Origin: Phreatobacter sp.
Lineage (GTDB): Bacteria; Pseudomonadota; Alphaproteobacteria; Rhizobiales; Phreatobacteraceae
Direction of reading: 5' to 3'
Assembly: GCF_022843985.1 (NCBI RefSeq)
Contig: NZ_JALHMP010000008.1
Span: forward strand, 62,001 to 126,000
Length of the DNA stretch: 64,000 nucleotides
In this document: positions 44,754 to 52,003 of the stretch, piece by piece
How positions within the stretch are numbered: position 1 is the first letter of the stretch
Layout: each line of letters opens with the position of its first letter
Made by a program: the position numbers and the translations under genes
Notes under the pieces: model-generated
Databases searched by the model: none
Told to the model about the DNA's origin: nothing
The model's input: the letters and a program-made list of their open reading frames with translations, nothing else

Positions 44754-45650
44754 TCAGGGCGCCGTCTGGAATACTCTGCGCGCCAGGAAGCCGATGAAGG
44801 CGTCGGCCGCCGAGTTGCGCTCGCGGCCGGGGACCTCGATTGCCCAGGCTGCCAATTCGCGCGTCCTGTAGCCGCGCAGCAGCGGCACCAGCCGCCCGGC
44901 TTTCAGGTCGTCCTCGACGACGAAGCGCGGCTGCTGGATGATTCCGAGGCCGGCGAGGGCCGCCGCGAGAAGCGCATCGCCATTGTTGCTGGTGAGTCGC
45001 CCGGTGACGCGAACCCGCTGCTCGGCGCCGCCCGGTCCCCGGAACACCCAGCCGCGCCCCGGACTGGCATAGGCATAGAGCAGGCAATCATGGGTCATGA
45101 GATCGGTCGGCCGCTTCGGCGCGCCGTGGCGGTCGATATAGGCTGGCGTGGCACAGAGCACGGTCTCGATGAGCCCCAGCCGGGTCGCGGCGAACTCCGC
45201 AGCCGGCTGGTCACCGATCCTGACGGCGATGTCGAAGCCCTCATCGATCAGGTGCACCTGCCGGTCGAGGAGGACGACATCGACGCGCAGCCGTTGATGG
45301 GTCGCCATCAGTTCCGGCAGCCGCGGGACGATCTGGCGCCATCCGAAGGAGACGGGAACGCTCACCCGCAGCGTGCCGGCGACCTCTCGGGTGTCGTCGC
45401 CCGGCCGGACAAGGAGGTCGCGATAATGGTCGAGCACGGCGCGGGCGGTGTCCCGTACCCTCGCGCCGGCTTCGGTGAGGATCTGGCTGCGCGTGGTTCG
45501 GATCAGCAGCGGTTCGCCGATCCGTTCCTCCAGAGCGCGGATCAGGCGGCTGACCGCCATCCGGCTCAGGCCCAGTGAGGTTGCGGCCGCGGCCTGGCTG
45601 CCCAGTTCGATGGTGGCTGCGAAAGCCTCCAGTTCGGCGAAGCGGTCCAT
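44754..45650 (-). CDS. LysR family transcriptional regulator
   Basis: A 298-residue LysR protein. The N-terminal helix-turn-helix MDRFAELEAFAATIELGSQAAAATSLGLSRMAVSRLIRALEERIG is followed by a periplasmic-binding-like effector domain (TLRVSVPVSFGWRQIVPRLPELM). It is of the group often adjacent to dehydrogenase, esterase or hydrolase genes. A perfect palindrome ATTGTA-AC-TACAAT lies immediately before its start codon, consistent with autoregulation. The divergent target is probably the MBL-fold gene or the broken Tat-leader gene. Confidence 0.92.
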   Translation of the reverse strand: MDRFAELEAFAATIELGSQAAAATSLGLSRMAVSRLIRALEERIGEPLLIRTTRSQILTEAGARVRDTARAVLDHYRDLLVRPGDDTREVAGTLRVSVPVSFGWRQIVPRLPELMATHQRLRVDVVLLDRQVHLIDEGFDIAVRIGDQPAAEFAATRLGLIETVLCATPAYIDRHGAPKRPTDLMTHDCLLYAYASPGRGWVFRGPGGAEQRVRVTGRLTSNNGDALLAAALAGLGIIQQPRFVVEDDLKAGRLVPLLRGYRTRELAAWAIEVPGRERNSAADAFIGFLARRVFQTAP

Positions 45651-45653
45651 GGG

Positions 45654-45703
45654 TTATTGTAACTACAATGATATAATTTGCTCAAGATTTAGTTTATTGT
45701 AAC
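45654..45703. promoter_or_regulatory. candidate LysR operator pair
   Basis: The palindrome ATTGTAACTACAAT (45656-45669) sits five bases from the lysR ATG. The decamer TTATTGTAAC occurs at 45654 and again at 45694, exactly 40 bp apart, about four helical turns. The region is strikingly AT-rich compared with its neighbours. This fits a LysR tetramer site controlling divergent genes. Confidence 0.55.
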
Positions 45704-45751
45704 GAATTCCGATCATTGCGATAGATGGAGCCTCACCAAAGGCACGACGCC

Positions 45752-45870
45752 ATGACTACTCAGACCCCCTTTCCGTCACCGATCGCCGCCGGGCTCTGAC
45801 CGGTTTGCTGGCGACCCCGCTGCTGATGACAACGGCCGGCGTGAAGGGCGTCTACCTCGTTCAGCCCTGA
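45752..45870 (+). pseudogene. frameshifted remnant of a Tat-exported protein leader
   Basis: ATG at 45752 opens MTTQTPFPSP and stops after 15 codons. Adding one C to the CCCCC tract at about 45765-45769 would instead give MTTQTPLSVTDRRRALTGLL, continuing ATPLLMTTAGV, a convincing twin-arginine leader. That frame itself stops at 45868-45870 after VYLVQP. No mature domain follows. It is either a decayed gene beside lysR or a sequencing error upstream of a second lesion. Identity of the lost protein is unknown. Confidence 0.4.
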
Positions 45871-45943
45871 TCGCCGCTGCTGATGCTGCGGCAGTTCGAG
45901 CGCGGCGGCGGCCCGCCATTTCCCTCACACTCCAAGGTGTCAC

Positions 45944-46978
45944 ATGCGCCTGTTCAAACTGCCCAGCAGTGCTTTTCGCGCAGAACCTGTCTCGCCGTCG
46001 CGGCGAAGCTTCCTGGCCACGGCCTGTGCCTGCTGCGCGGTCTGGGCTCTGGACCCGTCCCCGGCCCTGGCGCAGTCGCCGGAGGTCCAGCGCCATATTG
46101 CCGCTGCGCGCGAGGCAGCCGGCACCGACCTTCTGTCCTATTTCGGCCTCAGCCAAATTGCCGCGCCGACACCCGGACTGCGGCAGGTATCCCCGGACGA
46201 ACTGATGCGCATGCCGACACCGCCTCCGGGCCGGGCCTTCGACAATCTGTTTTTCGTCGGCAATCGCTGGGTCAGCGCCTGGGCGCTCGTGACGTCGGAC
46301 GGCATCATCCTGATCGATGCCATGGACAATGACGACGAGGCCGAACACATCATCGATGCCGGCATGCGCAAGCTCGGCCTCGACCCCAGAGCGATCAAGA
46401 TGGTTGTCGTCACCCATGGCCACGGCGACCATTATGGCGGCGTCGGCTATCTCAAGCGGCAGTACAATCCCCGGATCATCGCCAGCACGCTCGACTGGAC
46501 GATGATGGAGACCGCGCTGGAATTCGACCGGCCGGACTGGGGACGCCCGCCGCAACGGGATGTCGCGGTCGACGACGGTGCCGTGCTGCGCCTCGGCGAC
46601 ACCACCGTCGATGTGCTGCTGACGCCTGGCCATACGATGGGAACGATCTCGCTGCTGTTCAACGCCAGAAGCGGCGGGACAACCCATCGGGTCATGCTCT
46701 GGGGTGGCACGGCGTTCAATTTCGGCCGCCGGAGCGATCGCCTGACCCGGATCAATGCCTATATCGACGGAACAGAGCGGGCGCGGGAGATCGCGGTGCG
46801 CCAGAATGTCGACGTTTTCATCTCCAACCACAATATCTACGACCGGGCGGTCGAGAAGCTGGAGACCATGGGCCGTGGCGGCCCGAATCCTTTCGTCCTC
46901 GGCTCGGCCACCACCGTCCGCGCCCTGACGGTCATGAACGAATGCGCCAAGGCGACCCGCGTGGTCTGGTCGAGCTGA
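45944..46978 (+). CDS. MBL-fold metallo-hydrolase, Tat-exported
   Basis: A 344-residue protein with a leader SPSRRSFLATACACCAVWAL and ALAQ cleavage site, so it is probably periplasmic via Tat. The metallo-beta-lactamase core has THGHGDHYGG (His-x-His-x-Asp-His), TPGHTMGTISLLF for the next ligand, and FISNHNIYDR for the last His. The pattern resembles subclass B3-like enzymes, but substrate specificity, including any beta-lactam activity, cannot be inferred. It lies between the lysR regulator and the puc operon and is likely controlled by the former. Confidence 0.85.
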   Translation: MRLFKLPSSAFRAEPVSPSRRSFLATACACCAVWALDPSPALAQSPEVQRHIAAAREAAGTDLLSYFGLSQIAAPTPGLRQVSPDELMRMPTPPPGRAFDNLFFVGNRWVSAWALVTSDGIILIDAMDNDDEAEHIIDAGMRKLGLDPRAIKMVVVTHGHGDHYGGVGYLKRQYNPRIIASTLDWTMMETALEFDRPDWGRPPQRDVAVDDGAVLRLGDTTVDVLLTPGHTMGTISLLFNARSGGTTHRVMLWGGTAFNFGRRSDRLTRINAYIDGTERAREIAVRQNVDVFISNHNIYDRAVEKLETMGRGGPNPFVLGSATTVRALTVMNECAKATRVVWSS

Positions 46979-46988
46979 CGGCGATCCC

Positions 46989-47013
46989 GGCGTCCGGCTG
47001 CCAGTCGGACGCC
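46989..47013 (+). terminator. GC hairpin after the MBL-fold gene
   Basis: GGCGTCCG and CGGACGCC form an eight-bp stem with a nine-base loop, ten bases after the stop codon. There is no T-run, so it is either a weak terminator or an mRNA 3'-end stabiliser. Confidence 0.5.
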
Positions 47014-47177
47014 CCTGACAGAACGGCCGATCGGGACGGTGATCCGGCGATGCCGGACCCGGCGGGCGGCCTGCTCGCTCTGCCCATTCCCCAATCGGTT
47101 TTCCGGCCATCGCTTTCAGGCGCGCCTGCCGCCGTCAAGGCTGTGCAGCCTGTGCACGTCCCCGCCCGCGATCGTCC
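47014..47177. other. intergenic spacer upstream of the puc promoter
   Basis: No gene or clear motif is seen here. Together with the puc promoter and its leader it makes up the 482-base gap between the MBL-fold gene and pucB. Confidence 0.5.
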
Positions 47178-47206
47178 TTGACAGCCTTTTGTAAAAATAA
47201 TATTAC
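47178..47206 (+). promoter_or_regulatory. puc operon promoter (sigma70-type)
   Basis: A consensus TTGACA (47178-47183) is followed after 17 bp by TATTAC (47201-47206). It is the strongest promoter-like match I noticed in the window. The predicted start at about 47212 would leave a leader of about 250 nt before pucB. Confidence 0.7.
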
Positions 47207-47215
47207 GCTACTAAA

Positions 47216-47233
47216 TGTCACATTAAATTGACA
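47216..47233 (+). promoter_or_regulatory. PpsR/CrtJ-type operator
   Basis: TGTCACATTAAATTGACA fits TGTC-N10-GACA exactly, the binding pattern of the photosynthesis repressor PpsR/CrtJ. It lies just downstream of the predicted transcription start of pucB, where binding would block the promoter under oxygen or high light. Confidence 0.75.
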
Positions 47234-47460
47234 ATCGGCCCCCAATGGGGAGCTCGGCGAAGAGCCTGCCGGTGCTGTCAACCGCATTCTCTCCAATCGA
47301 CCGGCCACGCCGTTCCGGTGGGTCGCCCGCTCGAAGGATCGACATTCGGTGCATTTGCACCGGCAGGGACTGCGCGCTGGCTGACTGCGGCGCGCAGGAG
47401 GCACGTGGATATGCGGGTCTCACAACGGGAGCGGTCTTGTCTCACTGAGGGAGAAAGCAA

Positions 47461-47622
47461 GTGGACAGTTTAGACGATCCAAACAGGGTCTGGCCAACGG
47501 GTCTGACCATCAAGGAGTCGGAGGCGCTGCACAGGCACGTCATCGACGGGGCGCGCGTCTTCTTTGCGATTTCGCTTTTCGCGCACATTCTTGTCTATAT
47601 CTACTCCCCCTGGCTCAAGTGA
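47461..47622 (+). CDS. pucB: light-harvesting complex 2 beta subunit
   Basis: A 53-residue antenna polypeptide missed by the ORF track because of its size. It starts with GTG, seven bases after GAGGGAG. It has a polar N-terminus, LTIKESEALHRHVIDGARVF with the conserved His24, and one membrane helix FFAISLFAHILVYIYSPWL with His42 as the bacteriochlorophyll ligand. The 18-residue spacing between these His residues matches LH2 beta chains. The N-terminal arm is about 12 residues longer than in Rhodoblastus acidophilus. The pucA gene starts 12 bases after its stop. Confidence 0.93.
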   Translation: MDSLDDPNRVWPTGLTIKESEALHRHVIDGARVFFAISLFAHILVYIYSPWLK

Positions 47623-47634
47623 CGGGGACCTCCG

Positions 47635-48036
47635 ATGAACAACGGTAGAATATGGTGCGTGGTCAATCCCACTGTCGGATTGCCGCTCTTCCTCGGCAGC
47701 GTCGCGCTGATTTCCTTCACGGTGCACTTCGCCGTGCTGAACAACACGACCTGGGTGGCCGACTTCTTCAAGGGCAAGTCGCGGACGACGGCACGCGCCG
47801 ACACCGCGCCGATTGTTCCGGTCGCCTTGCGTGCCGACGGCAACACCACGGTCGTCCTCAACATCGCTCCGACCGGCAACAGCGATGCCACCCGGCAGGT
47901 CATTGTGACGGTGACGCCGCAAGGGACGGCCAGCGTGGTGGACAGCCCGCCACGCGCAACCGCCAGCGCGACGGAAGGCTCGACCCGTGTGGTGGACAGT
48001 CCACCTGGGCGAATAGCCTTCGCCACACGAGAATGA
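47635..48036 (+). CDS. pucA: light-harvesting complex 2 alpha subunit with C-terminal extension
   Basis: The first 48 residues are a standard LH2 alpha chain. [17 protein letters not shown] supplies the formyl-Met side for B800, and the membrane helix has His31 as ligand for the B850-type ring. Trp40 is kept, but residues 44-45 are Phe-Phe, not the Tyr-Trp type that hydrogen-bonds bacteriochlorophyll acetyl groups. A further 85 residues, rich in Thr, Ala, Val and Pro with a repeated VVDSPP motif, extend into the periplasm. Typical alpha chains are 50-60 residues. Rhodobacter sphaeroides puc2A is a known extended case. Confidence 0.92.
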   Translation: MNNGRIWCVVNPTVGLPLFLGSVALISFTVHFAVLNNTTWVADFFKGKSRTTARADTAPIVPVALRADGNTTVVLNIAPTGNSDATRQVIVTVTPQGTASVVDSPPRATASATEGSTRVVDSPPGRIAFATRE

Positions 48037-48045
48037 TGGCGCGCT

Positions 48046-48242
48046 CTGCCTTGAATGGGCGGTGACGAACAAGGCAGTCGTATGGTCCCGATCCGGACCT
48101 TGGATCCGGCTCTGGGGTCATGCGACTGCTCCCGCCAGACTTCGCGGCGCGGCCGGATCTGGTTGCGCCGGTCTCCTGTCAGGCCCTGCCTTGCCTCGCA
48201 AAGGCGCCCGGCCACCGTGCGATGCGGAACCGAAGGCAGGGC
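48046..48242 (+). promoter_or_regulatory. structured pucA-pucC intercistronic RNA region
   Basis: The 253-base gap between pucA and pucC contains CTGCCTTG (48046-48053) paired with CAAGGCAG (48070-48077), and GCCCTGCCTT (48183-48192) paired with AAGGCAGGGC (48233-48242). The same octamer recurs, so alternative pairings are possible. GATCCGGC (48103) and GCCGGATC (48152) form a further stem. Puc and puf operons elsewhere use such hairpins to stabilise antenna mRNA and lower downstream expression. Confidence 0.6.
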
Positions 48243-48289
48243 GTTTCGACGGTCCAAGCGGTTCACGACGCGATGAGCGGTGCGAGGCG

Positions 48290-49687
48290 ATGAATTCGAT
48301 CAGCCAGAGAGCGATGAGGGCTTGGGTCGGGCTCGGGCCGCGCTTCCTGCCCTTTGCGGATGCCGCCTCTGCCGGGGTGCCGCTGTCGCGCCTGCTGCGC
48401 CTGTCGCTGGTTCAGGTCTCCGTCGGCATGTCGCTGGTGCTGATGGTCGGCACACTGAACCGCGTCATGATCGTCGAGCTCGGCATCTCAGCCGCCCTTG
48501 TCGCAACCATGATCGCGCTGCCTGTGCTGTTCGCGCCGTTCCGGGTCTTGATCGGCCAGAGTTCAGACACCCATGTGTCGGTGCTCGGCTGGAAGCGGGT
48601 ACCCTTCCTGTTCAACGGCACGATGGTGCAGTTCGGCGGGCTGGCCCTCATGCCCTTCGCGCTGCTCGTGCTGTCGGGCGGCGGTGCGGCCAAGGACTAT
48701 CCGGTCTGGATCGGGCAGGCCGCCGCGGCCCTGTCGTTCCTGCTGGTCGGAGCCGGTGTCCATACCACGCAGACTGTGGCTCTGGCGCTTGCCACCGACC
48801 TGACCCGCGATGACCGCCGGCCAAAGGTGGTCGGGCTCATGTATGTGATGCTGCTGGTCGGAACCATCGCCAGCGCGCTCACCTTCGGCTATTTGCTAGA
48901 GGAGTTCACGCCGGGCCGGCTGATCCAGGTGATCCAGGGCACTGCCGTGGTGACGATCGTGCTGAATGGCATCGCGCTGTGGAAGCAGGAGGGCCTGAAG
49001 CGCATGACGGCCGCCGAACTGGCCGCTCCGCAACCGCGCTTCCGCCACTCGTTTGGACGCTACATGCAGGGCAAGGCGGCGCGACGCCGGCTGGTTGCCG
49101 TCGGCCTGGGCACGATGGCCTTCGGCATGCAGGACGTGCTGCTCGAGCCCTATGGCGGCGAGATTCTCGGGCTCTCGGTCGCCGACACCACCAAGCTGAC
49201 CGCCGCCTTGGCGGGGGGCGGGCTGATCGGCTTCGCCGCGGCCTCGCATGTGCTGAGCCGCGGCGCCGACGCCTTCGCGATTGCGGGGCTCGGCACGCTC
49301 GTCGGCATCCTCGGCTTTGCCGGGGTGATCGCCGCGGCCCCGGCAGGCTCCCCCATGCTCTTTGCCGCGGGCGTCATCGTCATCGGTGCCGGCGGCGGCC
49401 TGTTCGGGCATGGCACTCTGACCGCCGCGATGAACCATGCGCCGGAGGGCCAGGCCGGGCTGGCGCTCGGCGCCTGGGGCGCCATCCAGGCCACCGCGGC
49501 CGGGCTTGGCATCGCCCTCGGTGGCATTCTGCGCGACGTGGCCATGTCGATGGGAGCGCTGGAAGGCCTTGGCGCGGCACGGGGCTATATGATCGTCTAT
49601 GCAACGGAAATCGTTCTGCTCCTCGCAACCTTCGCAGCGATGTCCTCGCTGTTTCGGCGCGCCGGGAACCAGAGCAGCAGAGGCTAG
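48290..49687 (+). CDS. pucC: PucC-family LH2 assembly / bacteriochlorophyll transporter-like protein
   Basis: A 465-residue membrane protein of the major facilitator-like BCD/PucC family with about twelve hydrophobic helices, required for LH2 assembly in other phototrophs. Family features include the N-terminal LLRLSLVQVSVGMSLVLMVGTLNRVMIVELG, GWKRVPFLFNGTMVQFGGLALMPFAL, and THTTQT-like VHTTQTVALATDLT segments. ATG 48290 is chosen with GAGG upstream, and the track frame runs back to 48062 without family sequence. It follows pucBA and precedes the repeat protein gene. Confidence 0.93.
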   Translation: MNSISQRAMRAWVGLGPRFLPFADAASAGVPLSRLLRLSLVQVSVGMSLVLMVGTLNRVMIVELGISAALVATMIALPVLFAPFRVLIGQSSDTHVSVLGWKRVPFLFNGTMVQFGGLALMPFALLVLSGGGAAKDYPVWIGQAAAALSFLLVGAGVHTTQTVALALATDLTRDDRRPKVVGLMYVMLLVGTIASALTFGYLLEEFTPGRLIQVIQGTAVVTIVLNGIALWKQEGLKRMTAAELAAPQPRFRHSFGRYMQGKAARRRLVAVGLGTMAFGMQDVLLEPYGGEILGLSVADTTKLTAALAGGGLIGFAAASHVLSRGADAFAIAGLGTLVGILGFAGVIAAAPAGSPMLFAAGVIVIGAGGGLFGHGTLTAAMNHAPEGQAGLALGAWGAIQATAAGLGIALGGILRDVAMSMGALEGLGAARGYMIVYATEIVLLLATFAAMSSLFRRAGNQSSRG

Positions 49688-49723
49688 CGGCGCGCAGCGG
49701 CCGTGGAACCGGGACATCGGGAC

Positions 49724-50320
49724 ATGACACAGACAATCTGCAAACTTTTCGGCACGCCGAGCCAGGCGACAGAGGCTGCGGACAGGCTCCGAGCCACCGG
49801 CTATCGCCAAGTTTTCGTGTTTCTCGGTGCTCCATCCGGATCCGACGAGACAGAACCCGCAGCCGATCCGGGCGCCGTCAAGGCGATGATGGACGCCTAT
49901 ATCTACAAGCCCCACGCGGAGATCTATGCCCGTCACCTCGCCAAGGGCGCCAGCCTGGTAATGGTCCACGCCTATTGGGGCACCGCGCAGAAGGCGATCC
50001 GTCTGCTCAAGAGCTTCGATCCCCTGCCCGACGCCATCCCGAAACCGCCGATCCCAAGCCGCCTCATCTACAACCCGCGCACGCCGTTCTCGAGCACGTT
50101 CGAACTGCCGCTACTCACCGAGAAGGTGAGATATCCAGCCGAGACCATCTTTGGAACCCCTTCCCTGACCAGACGGCCGCGTCTGGTCACCTCCCGCCTG
50201 TTTCCGATCCTGTCGGGTGGCGCGTCACCGTTCTCCGGCCTGTTCAACCTGCCGCTCCTGACCAAGTCCAAGACCCCGTTTTCGTCGCTGTTCCGGCTGC
50301 CGTTGCTGAAGCGCCGGTAG
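49724..50320 (+). CDS. unrecognised puc-operon protein with PFSxLFxLPLL repeats
   Basis: A 198-residue protein 36 bases after pucC, likely in the same transcript. Residues 1-100 look like a small alpha-beta domain (QTICKLFGTPSQATEAADRL, then VFVFLGAP) of the YflT/general-stress-protein kind. Residues 120-195 carry three clear repeats, TPFSSTFELPLL (120-131), SPFSGLFNLPLL (168-179) and TPFSSLFRLPLL (184-195), plus two degraded ones between. The repeats are amphipathic and basic between units (RRPR, KSK, KRR). I do not recognise the family. Binding to LH2, pigments or the membrane surface is a guess from context. Confidence 0.75.
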   Translation: MTQTICKLFGTPSQATEAADRLRATGYRQVFVFLGAPSGSDETEPAADPGAVKAMMDAYIYKPHAEIYARHLAKGASLVMVHAYWGTAQKAIRLLKSFDPLPDAIPKPPIPSRLIYNPRTPFSSTFELPLLTEKVRYPAETIFGTPSLTRRPRLVTSRLFPILSGGASPFSGLFNLPLLTKSKTPFSSLFRLPLLKRR

Positions 50321-50403
50321 GAAAAGGCGAGCGCGTTGCAGATCCGCCGGTCGCGGCCGGCGGCCATCTCCATTCTTCGGGACCGTGGTCAGGCGCGCCA
50401 GTG

Positions 50404-51535
50404 TCAGTCCACGTCGTCCGTGTCGCCTGCCTTGGTGCCATAGGCGCGCATGGCGAGGGTTGCCTCCATGAAGCCGTCGAGGTCACCGTCGAGAACCTCA
50501 GACGGCACGCCCGAGGTCTTTCCGGTGCGGAGATCCTTCACGAGCTGGTAGGGCTGCAGCACGTAAGAACGGATCTGATGGCCCCAGCCGATATCGGTCT
50601 TGGCGGCGAATTCAGCGGCGGCGGCCTCCTCGCGAATCTTCAGCTCGCGCTCGTAGAGCTTGGCGCGCAGCATCTGCCAGGCCACCGCCCGGTTGGCGTG
50701 CTGAGAGCGTGAGCCTTCCGACACGACCATGACGCCGGTCGGATTGTGGACCAGGCGCACGGCCGATTCGGTCTTGTTGACGTGCTGGCCACCGGCACCG
50801 CCCGAGCGCATCGTGTCGACGCGCACGTCGCTCTCATTGATCTGGATGTCGATCTTGTCGTCCACCACCGGATAGACCGTCGCGGAAGCGAAGGACGTAT
50901 GGCGTCGGGCATTGGAATCGAAGGGCGAGATGCGCACCAGCCGGTGCACGCCAGCTTCCGTCTTCAGCCAGCCATAGGCATTGTGCCCCTTGATCAGCAG
51001 CGTCGTCGATTTGATGCCGGCCTCTTCGCCGGCACTCTCCTCGACCACCTCGACCTTGAAGCCGCGGCGCTCGGCCCAGCGCGTGTACATGCGCATGAGC
51101 ATCAAGGCCCAGTCCTGGCTCTCGGTGCCGCCGGCCCCGGCATGGACCTCCAGATAGGTGTCGTTGCTGTCGGCCTCGCCGGAGAGCAGCGCCTCGAGCT
51201 GCAGGCGCTCGGCGCGCTTGCGAGCCTCGACAAGCGCCCTGGCGGCCTCGTCCAGCGTCGCCGTGTCCCCCTCGTCCTCGGCCATCTCGGCGAGTTCGAG
51301 ATTGTCGGAGAGCTCGCGGCTGATCTCGGTCAGCGCATTCATGCGGCTGTCGAGCGCATTGCGCTCCTGCATGACCTTCTGCGCCTTCTCCGGATCGTTC
51401 CAGAGGTCGTTGGTTTCGGCGAGGGCGTTCAGTTCGGCGAGACGTTTGACCGAGACATCCCAGTCAAAGATGCCTCCTCAGGAGCCCGACAGACTCCTTG
51501 ATGGCCTCGGCGGTGGCGACGATGTCGGCACGCAT
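50404..51535 (-). CDS. prfB: peptide chain release factor 2 with programmed +1 frameshift
   Basis: RF2 recognises UGA and UAA and triggers peptide release. The main frame (50404-51372 in the track) has the SPF anticodon-like tripeptide in RISPFDSNARRH and the catalytic GGQ in RSGGAGGQHVNK. Upstream a short frame from ATG 51535 reads MRADIVATAEAIKESVGLLRRHL and stops at TGA 51466-51464. The junction AGGAGG-CAT-CTT-TGA-C matches the known autoregulatory +1 shift site, and continuing at GAC gives DWDVSVKRLAELN. The full product is about 376 residues. Confidence 0.95.
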
Positions 51536-52003
51536 GGGGCACTTCCCTTCAGGGTGGACGAAAAAGAGGGCGCACCCTAGTCACGTGCGCCCCGGTGTCA
51601 ATCGTCGCCGGCCGCGGCAAGGAGCCCGGCGCGCCGATCGGTGCCAGATCGTGAGGTCGAGGCAGAACGGGCAAGGGCGGACCTTGATCGGATTGCGCGG
51701 AGAGGCGACGACGACGGACCCGCAACGCGCTTCACCTATTGCATGGCGGGCGGCAAGGGACGAGTTCTGGCGAGACGGCGCGCCCTCCGCCCTGCCCTGC
51801 CAGTCCTGCATTTTCGGTGGATGACGCCCCACCCTCGCTGTAGCCGGCACCCGTTCGATCTTAGGCTCGATGCCGTCGGCCTTGCAGCCATGCGCGGCGG
51901 CCAAGAGTGTGGCATTCGCAGGTCCCAACGGCACGCCAGGTGTCCCTGCCATGCTGCATGGCCTAGAGTGAGGCGCAACCGTCAGGATGCAGGAGGGACC
52001 GTC
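51536..52003. other. divergent intergenic region between prfB and the nitroreductase gene
   Basis: About 470 bases with promoters expected in both directions. ORFs in the track across it (51641 and the minus-strand 51581-52762) are extensions or shadows of flanking genes without ribosome-binding sites. I see no recognisable RNA gene or repeat. GC content is somewhat lower than in genes. Confidence 0.45.

Noticed and set aside
45944-46978. assignment as a metallo-beta-lactamase resistance gene
   Set aside because: The fold and zinc motif fit, but B3-type enzymes cannot be separated from other MBL-fold hydrolases by these motifs alone.
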